Origin: Nitrospirota bacterium
GTDB lineage: Bacteria; Nitrospirota; Nitrospiria; Nitrospirales; UBA8639
NCBI GenBank assembly: GCA_020348185.1
Contig: CP070743.1
Span: 415,744 to 420,947 of the forward strand
DNA length: 5,204 nt
Direction: 5' to 3'
The position numbers and the translations under genes were made by a program. Numbering within the stretch: the stretch's first letter is position 1; each line of letters begins with the position of its first letter. Of this stretch, positions 1 to 5,204 are shown one piece after another. Under the pieces are notes generated by a model that saw only the letters and a program-made list of their open reading frames with translations, was not told the DNA's origin and did no database searches.

Positions 1-314
1 AAGACCCGCTCACGCTGGTGGAAGCTTAACCGTTCAGTATCCTGTTCCCCAGGCCCTTGAGCCTCCTCAGGTAAATTGATCAACCCCCCCGCTTCGCCAA
101 GTTGGGCATAGGAATAGACTTCCATCATTTCTGAAGGACTACCAAAAATCTCCCCTATGACCTGTTCAGTGGTCGCATCAAACTCTGTCAGGCTTGACTC
201 TGTTTCCTGTTTCGAGAGGATCCCCCGAAACAATTCCAATTGGAGTTTCAATCGTGCCAGGTCCCCCTCCAAAGACATGCCACGACTTTGTTGTCCTTCC
301 TCTGGCTTTTGCAT
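1..314 (-). CDS. Unrecognised acidic protein, N-terminal part (cut by left edge)
   Basis: An open frame starts at an ATG (312-314) and continues for 104 codons off the left edge without a stop, so the C-terminus is missing. A strong purine-rich ribosome binding site (320-327) lies 5 nt before the ATG, which supports this start over the in-frame Met13. No signal peptide or membrane segment is visible. Residues about 15-36 (LEGDLARLKLQLELFRGILS) look like an amphipathic helix with regular leucines. A second block, residues about 44-85, is acidic and includes FDATTEQVIGEIFG and YAQLGEAGGLINLPEEAQ. The last visible residues (SFHQRERV) suggest another charged helix. No cysteines or catalytic motif appear in the visible part. 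I do not recognise the family. A regulatory protein whose C-terminal domain lies outside the window, such as a DksA/TraR-like zinc-finger protein, is only a guess. It lies 110 nt downstream of the stress protein gene on the same strand. Confidence 0.75.
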   Translation of the reverse strand, partial: MQKPEEGQQSRGMSLEGDLARLKLQLELFRGILSKQETESSLTEFDATTEQVIGEIFGSPSEMMEVYSYAQLGEAGGLINLPEEAQGPGEQDTERLSFHQRERV

Positions 315-319
315 AGCGT

Positions 320-327
320 CCCCCCTT
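320..327 (-). promoter_or_regulatory. Ribosome binding site of the left-edge gene
   Basis: On the minus strand the sequence AAGGGGGG ends 5 nt before the ATG at 314. It is the best Shine-Dalgarno match near any start in the window and is the main reason to accept the partial gene as real. Confidence 0.7.
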
Positions 328-405
328 TCTTCCTCCCTAACCAGGGATTTTCTTCGTTACATGTTTGTCTAATCCAGACTGCCTGACTAAGCCCAATCTT
401 CATTT

Positions 406-417
406 TTTCGATCGAAA
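406..417. repeat. 12-bp perfect palindrome
   Basis: TTTCGATCGAAA reads the same on both strands and lies 7 nt past the usp stop codon, in the 110-nt spacer before the left-edge gene. It has no unpaired loop bases, and no T-run follows on the minus strand (an A-run does), so it does not look like an intrinsic terminator of usp. It could be a binding site for a dimeric protein or chance. Confidence 0.4.
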
Positions 418-424
418 GTTTGCC

Positions 425-1285
425 TCATCGTAAGACCATCATAGAACAAGAGGCTCGATGAACGACAGCATGTGCGACACTGCCCAGCACAAACCGAGAA
501 AGGCCTTTTCGACCATGGGATCCCACAATCATCAAATCAGGTTGCCTCTCCCGAACGGCCTTCACGATCAGTTCTACCGGAGGGCCATCAAGCAAGAGTG
601 AGACGGCCTCATATCCCAGTGAGGCGAGTCCAGCCACTATCTGACTGTTCAACGCTTCTCCGGCAACCATCAATTCGTTCCGATAGCCCTCTGGGATCAG
701 AGCTCCCTCTAACCAATGCGGCTGAGCAAAAGGCACTGCGTGCAATACTGTGATGTGCGGGAACTCCCGAAACGGTTTCTTGGCTAAAAAATCCATAGCC
801 CTATGAGCATCTTCTGCCCCTTCAATCGGGACCAAGACCGACGACATTCGCTGGATAGGGGATTTCACAATCAGCGTCGGACAGATGGCATGGGACATCA
901 CCCGATGGGAAACACTTCCGAACACCATCTCGGAGAGCCGGTTCAGTCCACGGGCTCCCAAAACTATGAGAGTGACTTTAGCGGCCCCGGCTACATTCAA
1001 TATCACTTCACCAGGATCACCATTCTCGATTTGTGGGGTGATGCTCTTTGCATACGAAGACAGTTCTGCGGCGATCCCCTCCAGAACCGCTTCTCCTTCT
1101 TTTCGCATCTCTTCTTCAACAATGATGGAAAGATCTTTGATTCTGAGCCACGCAGATTGATAGGCCAGATTTGGGACCTTTACCACATTGAGAAGGATGA
1201 CTTCCTCAGGAGGGGAAAGATGAACAATCGCTTTCGCTGCCTCCTGTGATCCCTTTGACCCATCCACTCCTAGCAAAACTCGCAA
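425..1285 (-). CDS. Tandem universal stress protein (two UspA domains)
   Basis: This 286-residue protein has two UspA domains in tandem, the usual size for the duplicated form. Domain 1 spans about residues 1-141 and opens with VLLGVDGS, where Asp8 is the usual nucleotide-contact position. Domain 2 spans about 149-286 and opens with VLVPIEGAEDA, with Glu155 in place of that Asp. Both carry the G-x2-G-x9-G-S nucleotide-binding signature: G110/G113/G123-S124 and G255/G258/G268-S269. Both domains are therefore likely to bind ATP or a related nucleotide. It is predicted cytosolic, with no signal peptide or membrane span. Family members are induced by starvation, oxidative or energy stress and act through nucleotide binding or partner proteins; the specific role here is unknown. 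The start is TTG (1283-1285): it places the first beta strand at the N-terminus as in relatives, and a GGGAG Shine-Dalgarno sequence lies 7 nt upstream. The stop is TGA. Confidence 0.95.
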   Translation of the reverse strand: MRVLLGVDGSKGSQEAAKAIVHLSPPEEVILLNVVKVPNLAYQSAWLRIKDLSIIVEEEMRKEGEAVLEGIAAELSSYAKSITPQIENGDPGEVILNVAGAAKVTLIVLGARGLNRLSEMVFGSVSHRVMSHAICPTLIVKSPIQRMSSVLVPIEGAEDAHRAMDFLAKKPFREFPHITVLHAVPFAQPHWLEGALIPEGYRNELMVAGEALNSQIVAGLASLGYEAVSLLLDGPPVELIVKAVRERQPDLMIVGSHGRKGLSRFVLGSVAHAVVHRASCSMMVLR

Positions 1286-1592
1286 GGACTTTCTCCCAAG
1301 GTTGAGGTACGTTCCAAATACGGATTGACCTATAAGTCTTTCCCCGTCTATTTAGATCAAAAAATGTGCCATAAGCTCTTTTTCTCAATATAAATCAGCT
1401 CTAGTGCCGTTTGTTTTCTTAAAAAGATCATTTTCAGAAAAACCTGAACCAAAAGGTGAAGTATTGAGGAAAACGATGTGTAGCCGCTTGCCACACTCTA
1501 TCGTTTCACAACCGTCCCAGTTTGCCTCATTCTCCACCTCATGATGTCCCCAAAGAGGCAGCATGAGATGCTACAGCTACAGAAATAGTAGG
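1286..1592. other. 307-nt intergenic region between adenine deaminase and stress protein genes
   Basis: I see no credible gene here. The part nearest the stress protein gene (about 1320-1440) is AT-rich and should hold its promoter. A TATATT box lies at 1387-1392 on the minus strand but has no acceptable -35 partner, so I do not call a promoter. On the minus strand GGCAC (1404-1408, 1366-1370) and AGAGCT (1397-1402, 1374-1379) each occur twice around that box. Short inverted repeats are TTCAG/CTGAA (1433-1437, 1444-1448), TGCCTC/GAGGCA (1523-1528, 1555-1560) and AGCAT/ATGCT (about 1561-1573). None is followed by a T-run on the minus strand, so no convincing intrinsic terminator for the upstream operon is visible. 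Confidence 0.6.
1293..1297 (-). promoter_or_regulatory. Ribosome binding site that fixes the TTG start of the stress protein
   Basis: GGGAG on the minus strand lies 7 nt upstream of the TTG at 1283-1285. No ATG or GTG lies in frame between the upstream in-frame stop (about 1349-1351) and this TTG, so the site supports a non-ATG start. Confidence 0.6.
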
Positions 1593-3338
1593 TTAGTGAG
1601 GGTTGTCTGCTACAAATAGCGATACGAATTTAGAATCAAGAACATTGAATAGCCCGCGGTCCGTGAGCTTTAATTCAGGGATCACTGGCAATGCTAAAAA
1701 AGACAGCATCATAAACGGGTTGGTCAGGGAGCTTCCAAGCCGCCGTGCCGCTGAGGTTACCCCTTCCATTAAATGTGCGACTTCATTCAAAGACAGGTCT
1801 GACAGAAGCCCGGCAATGGGTAGTGGTAGAGAAGCGAGAATCACTCCATCGTCGACGACCACAAGCCCTCCCTGGAGATGGTCGACAAACTTAATCGCGG
1901 CCAGCATATCATGGTCATTGGTTCCCGCGACGACAATATTGTGTGAGTCATGAGCAACCGATGAAGCCAGCGCCCCTCGGCGAAGTCCTAGTCCGTGAAC
2001 CATCCCTAAACCAACATTCCCCGTAGCCTTGTGCCGTTCCACGACAGCAAGCTTGGCCAAATCATGCTCTGGATCGGCGCAAACCACACCATTTCTAAGA
2101 GTCAGTTTCCTCACAATCTCCTGCGTCACCAGTTGATCAGGCACAATGTCGATCACTCGTCCCATACGGATCTCTGGTTCCCCGGCTGAAATGTCTAAAC
2201 CTTGGAATTGGTTCCACCCTATCTTCATTGAGGAAGCCGGTATCCGAGGGGCCTGTGGTAATTCCACCGTTAACTGTCCCTTTTCGGCTACTAACTGACC
2301 CTCCTTCCACACAGACAAAACCTCAAAGTCCTTGAGGTCCTCTAACAGGACCATATTGGCGCGATACCCGGGGGCAATGGCCCCCAGACCATTGAGGGAA
2401 TAAAAGGTGGCGGGATTGATTGTGACCATCTGAATGGCGACCGTCGGAGAGACTCCTCCAGCCACCGCCTTTTTCAGTAGGCCATTCACATGCCCCTGGT
2501 TCAGAAGGTCGGCTGGATGCCGGTCGTCAGTGATCAATCCCAGTCTGGAAGCATGTGAGGGAGTGATCAGGGACAAAAGCGCATCCAAATTTTTTGCGAC
2601 ACTTCCTTCTCGTATCAGGACATACATGCCTAGCCTGAGTTTCTCCTTAGCTTCTTCAAAAGAGGTGCATTCGTGATCGGATCGAACTCCAGTACCGATA
2701 TAAGCGCATAAGTCCCGTCCGGTCAGACCAGGAGCATGACCATCAATGAACTCATCAGGTTCTAATGCCATTTTTTGAAGCACGGAAGGATCCCTGTTCA
2801 ATACGGCCGGATAATTCATCATTTCAGCGAGTCCAAGAACTTGAGGATGATTGAAAAGTGGGCGTAAATCTTGAGCCTCCAATCGAGCGCCTGATGTTTC
2901 CCATTTCGTTGCTGGCACACAGGACGGAAGCATCACGAACACATCCAACGGTAGACCCTTTGAAGAATCCAGCATGTAGGTAATCCCAGCCAATCCCAAT
3001 ACATTGGCGATCTCATGCGGATCCGTGATAACAGCAGTCGTCCCCATTGGCACCACCGCCCGCGCGAACTCTCTAACCGTTAAGCAACTTGACTCCACAT
3101 GAAGGTGAGCATCAATGAAACCAGGTGTCGCATAGGCTCCGTTGGCATTGAAAATTTGCCGTCCTTCATAGGGACCCAGTCCCACAATCCGTCCGTCCGC
3201 TATCGCAATATCCGTAGGATAAATTTCACCGGTCAAGACATTGACCAACTGACATCCGCAGATGACCAGATCAGCGGGTTGTTCCCCACGAGCAATGCGG
3301 ATTACCCGGTCCATATCCCTGTCTTGACTCACCTTCAT
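1593..3338 (-). CDS. ade: Adenine deaminase
   Basis: Adenine deaminase (EC 3.5.4.2) hydrolyses adenine to hypoxanthine and ammonia in purine salvage, in the cytosol. The 581-residue length fits the bacterial Ade family of the amidohydrolase superfamily. In order: a small beta domain at residues 10-70; the metal-binding strand GFIDAHLHVESS (73-84; His78, His80, Glu82); DPHE (106-109); DGHAPG with His201; SDHECTS with His222; and ITDDRHP with Asp271/Asp272, matching the expected metal and catalytic positions of the barrel. From about 370 comes the Ade-specific C-terminal domain, with HDSHN (463-467) and TNDHDM (473-478). The distinctive C-terminal domain argues against a dihydroorotase or cytosine deaminase. 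The ATG at 3338 is the first possible start after an in-frame TGA, but its Shine-Dalgarno sequence is weak; Met9 (ATG at 3312-3314), with AGGG close by, is an alternative. The gene lies 52 nt after hpt and is probably co-transcribed with it. The stop is TAA. Confidence 0.96.
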   Translation of the reverse strand: MKVSQDRDMDRVIRIARGEQPADLVICGCQLVNVLTGEIYPTDIAIADGRIVGLGPYEGRQIFNANGAYATPGFIDAHLHVESSCLTVREFARAVVPMGTTAVITDPHEIANVLGLAGITYMLDSSKGLPLDVFVMLPSCVPATKWETSGARLEAQDLRPLFNHPQVLGLAEMMNYPAVLNRDPSVLQKMALEPDEFIDGHAPGLTGRDLCAYIGTGVRSDHECTSFEEAKEKLRLGMYVLIREGSVAKNLDALLSLITPSHASRLGLITDDRHPADLLNQGHVNGLLKKAVAGGVSPTVAIQMVTINPATFYSLNGLGAIAPGYRANMVLLEDLKDFEVLSVWKEGQLVAEKGQLTVELPQAPRIPASSMKIGWNQFQGLDISAGEPEIRMGRVIDIVPDQLVTQEIVRKLTLRNGVVCADPEHDLAKLAVVERHKATGNVGLGMVHGLGLRRGALASSVAHDSHNIVVAGTNDHDMLAAIKFVDHLQGGLVVVDDGVILASLPLPIAGLLSDLSLNEVAHLMEGVTSAARRLGSSLTNPFMMLSFLALPVIPELKLTDRGLFNVLDSKFVSLFVADNPH

Positions 3339-3390
3339 AGTTCACACAGCTTCAAGTTGCAGGGTTCGAGTTCCACCAAAAAAACTCACG

Positions 3391-3918
3391 CTATTGTTCA
3401 ACCTTTCCTATATAAGGCAACCCCCGACCTTCCCCCGCAAGGTCCATGCCATAGCCAATCAACCAAACATCCTCCACTTCGAATCCGACGTAATCAGCTT
3501 TCAGCGGTACTAACCGCAGGCTCGGCTTGTCCAAGAAGACACAGCTACGAAGCCAGGCAGGTTGCTGAAGGCGGAGATGTTCCATAACTTTCGCTAATGA
3601 CCTTCCCGAATCAACAATATCGTCCACGACAAGCACCGCTTGTTCACACACCTTCATGCTGGTGTCCTTGTCAATCCGAACCGGTCGTGTCGGATCCTTG
3701 GTTTGTCCGTAATGCGAAACGGCTAAGAAATCGACCTTTGGCTCTATGTCGAAACGGAAAAGCGCGCGGGCCAAATCGGCCATAAAAACAAAGCTGCCCG
3801 TCAGCAAGCCTAGGAGAATCACCTGCTTCCCCTCGAGGTCCGATGCAATTGATTCGGCCATTTCGTCTACACGAACGCGAATGGTCTTTTCGTCAAACAG
3901 GATTTGATGGGGGAGCAT
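3391..3918 (-). CDS. hpt: Hypoxanthine phosphoribosyltransferase
   Basis: The 175-residue length is typical of bacterial hypoxanthine(-guanine) phosphoribosyltransferases (EC 2.4.2.8), cytosolic enzymes that join hypoxanthine or guanine to PRPP, giving IMP or GMP plus pyrophosphate. Visible motifs in order: the pyrophosphate loop LLTGSFVF (38-45); the flexible catalytic loop VSHYGQT (67-73); the PRPP-binding signature VLVVDDIVDSG (95-105), with Asp99-Asp100 and Asp103; and the purine-binding stretch KADYVGFEVEDVWLIGYGMD (140-159), where Lys140, Trp152 and Asp159 occupy base-recognition positions. The tail GRGLPYIG matches the family C-terminus. Two mild departures are His69 where many relatives have Ser in the Ser-Tyr pair, and Thr40 where many have Lys; both are compatible with activity. 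The start is ATG (3916-3918) with only a weak AAGG sequence before it; the stop is TAG. It precedes ade by 52 nt on the same strand, so Hpt would consume the deaminase product. Base preference (hypoxanthine, guanine or xanthine) cannot be read from this. Confidence 0.95.
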   Translation of the reverse strand: MLPHQILFDEKTIRVRVDEMAESIASDLEGKQVILLGLLTGSFVFMADLARALFRFDIEPKVDFLAVSHYGQTKDPTRPVRIDKDTSMKVCEQAVLVVDDIVDSGRSLAKVMEHLRLQQPAWLRSCVFLDKPSLRLVPLKADYVGFEVEDVWLIGYGMDLAGEGRGLPYIGKVEQ

Positions 3919-3975
3919 AAGCCTTTTTATACCAATATTGAGCTCACTGAGGAACCAGCAATTCCCCTAAGGCTT
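3919..3975 (-). repeat. 7-bp inverted repeat abutting the hpt start codon
   Basis: AAGCCTT (3919-3925) and AAGGCTT (3969-3975) are exact reverse complements. The proximal arm touches the hpt ATG and contains its weak AAGG ribosome-binding sequence. Between the arms lie two smaller palindromes, CAATATTG (3933-3940) and CTCACTGAG (3943-3951). The element could be a 5' leader hairpin or a set of operator sites. Chance is a real alternative for a 7-bp repeat over this distance. Confidence 0.35.
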
Positions 3976-4058
3976 TCAAGCAAAATACAAATTCTCCCTC
4001 AAGAGACTTGTAACCCTACGGTCTATTTGCCCCATGAAACTTTAACAAGGATGAGGGC

Positions 4059-4095
4059 ATCCCCGGAAGTAGGGATTTCACCAGCGGAAGGTGAA
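4059..4095 (+). repeat. Two adjacent small inverted repeats with similar loops
   Basis: ATCCC (4059-4063) pairs with GGGAT (4072-4076). Immediately next to it, TTCACC (4077-4082) pairs with GGTGAA (4090-4095). The loops are 8 and 7 nt and both contain CGGAA. There is no T-run after them, so they are not a terminator. Stems of 5 and 6 bp are weak and could be chance. Confidence 0.35.
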
Positions 4096-4268
4096 GATAT
4101 ACCTAGGTTTTCCTTGTTTACATTGCTACACAAGTCAGAGGCACAGAAAATGACCATTGAATCAATATCTATTCTTGGGTTCGTCATACTATCCTATTTG
4201 GAAATACAGGGTTGTCTTTTCCGAAAATGGAAACCCGCTGACCAAATGCGATCAGGACGGAGGAATGA

Positions 4269-4298
4269 TTGTACGCGAATGTGAGAAAGGGATATGAT
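4269..4298 (+). promoter_or_regulatory. Possible sigma-70-type promoter for the PAS sensor gene
   Basis: TTGTAC (4269-4274, 3 of 6 matches to the -35 consensus) and TATGAT (4293-4298, 5 of 6 to the -10 consensus) are separated by 18 nt. Transcription would begin near 4305, giving a leader of about 40 nt before the ATG at 4347. The consensus is from well-studied proteobacteria and may not hold for this organism. Confidence 0.35.
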
Positions 4299-4309
4299 TG
4301 GTGTTTGTC

Positions 4310-4339
4310 AGTATTTTTTCTTTCCTAGCCCTGAATACT
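4310..4339 (+). repeat. 6-bp inverted repeat in the leader of the PAS sensor gene
   Basis: AGTATT (4310-4315) and AATACT (4334-4339) are exact reverse complements with an 18-nt, T-rich spacer. The second arm ends 7 nt before the ATG. It could fold in the leader RNA near the ribosome entry site, which has no clear Shine-Dalgarno sequence, or serve as a protein-binding site. Confidence 0.35.
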
Positions 4340-4346
4340 TACCATC

Positions 4347-5204
4347 ATGCCCCGCAACCCCAAAAAATCAACCAACATTTCCCGCCCCCAAATTCCCAAG
4401 GTATTGAAAAGTAGCAGGAAACGGCCACCTGCCCTTGTCCAGATGAATGCCGCGATATTGGATGCGTTACCGGCGCACATCGCCTTGGTCGATTCCCAGG
4501 GTGTCATCCGGTACGTCAATGAGGCGTGGAAGCGGTTTGGCACGGCAAAGGTGTTAACTGGAACTCATTGTGGAATTGGGACAAACTACCTTCTCGTATG
4601 CGAGCAGGCCCATGGGATCTATTTAAAAGAGGCTCAAGCCGTCTCACAGGGATTACGGGCCGTCCTCATGGAAAAGCAAAAGAGTTTCACGTTGGAATAC
4701 CCCTGCCATGGCCCTTCTGAACCACGCTGGTTTCGCGTGATTATTATGCCAATTTCTGAAATCGAGGCTGCAGCCGCCGTCGTGATGCATCTGAATGTCA
4801 CCGAACGGAGAAAGGCCGAAGAAGCCGTTCAGGAAGGTCAGGAAAGAATTGAAGGTATCATTAGATCCGCGATGGACGCCATTATCACGCTCGACCACAA
4901 TCAGCGCATCGTGATGTTTAACCCTGCGGCTGAGCTCATGTTTGGGCGAAAATCCAAAGAAGCGGTCGGTAAATCTCTTGACCAGTTCATCCCGGGCAAG
5001 TTTCGGGAAGCCCATCCGAGATACATCCGGGAATTTGGACAAAGCGGGTCTACCTCCCGCGCAATGGGGAAACTTGGCCGAGTCTATGGCCTTCGTGCCA
5101 ATGGAGAAGAATTTCCCATCGAAGCCTCCATATCAAAGGTGGGGGTTGGAAAACGCAAATTATTAACGGTCATCATGCGGGATATTACAACCAGCCTGAA
5201 AGCC
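4347..5204 (+). CDS. Sensor protein with two PAS domains, N-terminal part (cut by right edge)
   Basis: The frame is open from the ATG at 4347-4349 to the right edge: 286 codons with no stop. An in-frame TGA at 4332-4334 makes this the first ATG. No Shine-Dalgarno sequence is apparent, so a later start (TTG codon 20 or Met33) is possible. Residues 1-32 form a basic, proline-rich tail without a signal peptide or membrane span, so the protein looks cytosolic. PAS 1 (about 35-155) opens with LDALPAHIALVDSQGVIRYVNEAW, has GTNYLLVC (78-85) and LEYPCHGPSEPRWF (116-129), and ends in VTERRKAEE. A short helical linker leads into PAS 2 (about 166-281), with FNPAAELMFG, FIPGKFREAHPRYIREF, SRAMGKLGRVYGLRANGEEFPIEASIS and closing MRDIT. 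These are classic signal-sensing PAS domains that precede histidine kinase or GGDEF/EAL outputs; the output lies beyond the window. The ligand is not readable. It is transcribed divergently from hpt-ade. Confidence 0.92.
   Translation, partial: MPRNPKKSTNISRPQIPKVLKSSRKRPPALVQMNAAILDALPAHIALVDSQGVIRYVNEAWKRFGTAKVLTGTHCGIGTNYLLVCEQAHGIYLKEAQAVSQGLRAVLMEKQKSFTLEYPCHGPSEPRWFRVIIMPISEIEAAAAVVMHLNVTERRKAEEAVQEGQERIEGIIRSAMDAIITLDHNQRIVMFNPAAELMFGRKSKEAVGKSLDQFIPGKFREAHPRYIREFGQSGSTSRAMGKLGRVYGLRANGEEFPIEASISKVGVGKRKLLTVIMRDITTSLKA

Larger units (their letters stand above)
3919..4346. other. 428-nt divergent intergenic region between hpt and the PAS sensor gene
   Basis: No convincing gene is present. 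A 126-codon plus-strand frame (3904-4284) crosses it, but that frame overlaps the hpt start, has no recognisable family features and has no clear ribosome binding site. The region must hold promoters for two divergent genes. Visible elements are the inverted repeat at the hpt start, two adjacent small hairpins (4059-4095), a plausible plus-strand promoter (4269-4298) and an inverted repeat in the predicted leader of the PAS gene (4310-4339). The plus strand also has several GGA trinucleotides between about 4047 and 4264, including ACAAGGATG at 4045-4053. Confidence 0.6.

Noticed and set aside
157..372. 71-codon plus-strand open frame at the left end
   Set aside because: It is antisense to the partial minus-strand gene, which has a strong ribosome binding site, and shows low-complexity Ser/Arg-rich composition typical of a shadow frame.
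1478..1500. Possible sigma-54 promoter (TGGCA on the minus strand)
   Set aside because: The GG is not followed by a GC at the required -12 spacing, so the sigma-54 signature is incomplete.
1476..1544. 22-codon plus-strand small frame preceded by GAGGA
   Set aside because: The ribosome binding site is acceptable, but there is no promoter evidence, no recognisable peptide feature and the length is well within chance; conservation would be needed.
1523..1560. TGCCTC/GAGGCA inverted repeat as terminator of the hpt-ade operon
   Set aside because: The loop is 26 nt and no T-run follows on the minus strand, so it lacks the form of an intrinsic terminator.
3361..3395. T-run after the hpt stop as an intrinsic terminator
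   Set aside because: Seven T residues follow the stop on the minus strand, but no stable GC-rich hairpin precedes them, and ade begins 52 nt downstream of hpt.
3926..3960. Full sigma-70 promoter for hpt using TATAAA
   Set aside because: The -10 match is good, but the hexamer at 17-nt spacing (TTCCTC) matches the -35 consensus at only two positions, so it is kept only as one reading within a finding.
4209..4236. Possible terminator hairpin (GGGTT/AACCC with inner TCC/GGA)
   Set aside because: The stem is interrupted by a bulge and neither strand has a following T-run.
3904..4284. 126-codon plus-strand open frame in the divergent intergenic region
   Set aside because: It overlaps the hpt start on the other strand, has no recognisable domain, no good ribosome binding site and an unconvincing composition; the region is better read as regulatory.
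4653..5042. 129-codon minus-strand open frame
   Set aside because: It lies entirely antisense inside the double-PAS gene, whose domains are clearly recognisable on the plus strand.

Overview
The window looks like an ordinary chromosomal segment from a Gram-negative-type bacterium of roughly 50% GC. A PAS domain style seen often in environmental sensor kinases, and a tandem universal stress protein, would fit a free-living environmental lineage (Nitrospirota is one possibility). That assignment is an impression from protein style and was not tested. I see no rRNA, tRNA, CRISPR array, insertion sequence or phage gene.

Layout, left to right. (1) 1-314, minus strand: 5' part of an unrecognised, acidic, probably cytosolic protein that runs off the left edge. 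(2) 425-1285, minus: tandem two-domain universal stress protein with a TTG start. (3) 1286-1592: non-coding spacer holding the usp upstream region and short repeats. (4) 1593-3338, minus: adenine deaminase. (5) 3391-3918, minus: hypoxanthine phosphoribosyltransferase, 52 nt upstream of the deaminase and probably in one operon with it. (6) 3919-4346: 428-nt divergent intergenic region with small inverted repeats and one plausible sigma-70-type promoter. (7) 4347-5204, plus: first 286 residues of a soluble protein with two PAS domains, cut by the right edge, probably the input half of a sensor kinase or cyclic-di-GMP enzyme.

The clearest biological unit is hpt-ade. Adenine deaminase turns adenine into hypoxanthine, and Hpt turns hypoxanthine plus PRPP into IMP, so the pair forms a two-step route from free adenine to the purine nucleotide pool. 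The stress protein and the unrecognised left gene point the same way and may share regulation, but the spacers of about 300 and 110 nt leave this open. The PAS protein is divergently transcribed, and nothing in the sequence ties it functionally to purine salvage.

I found no convincing new system. The items most worth a second look are the unrecognised left-edge gene, the inverted repeat abutting the hpt start codon, the inverted repeat just before the PAS gene start, and a pair of adjacent potential hairpins in the divergent intergenic region.
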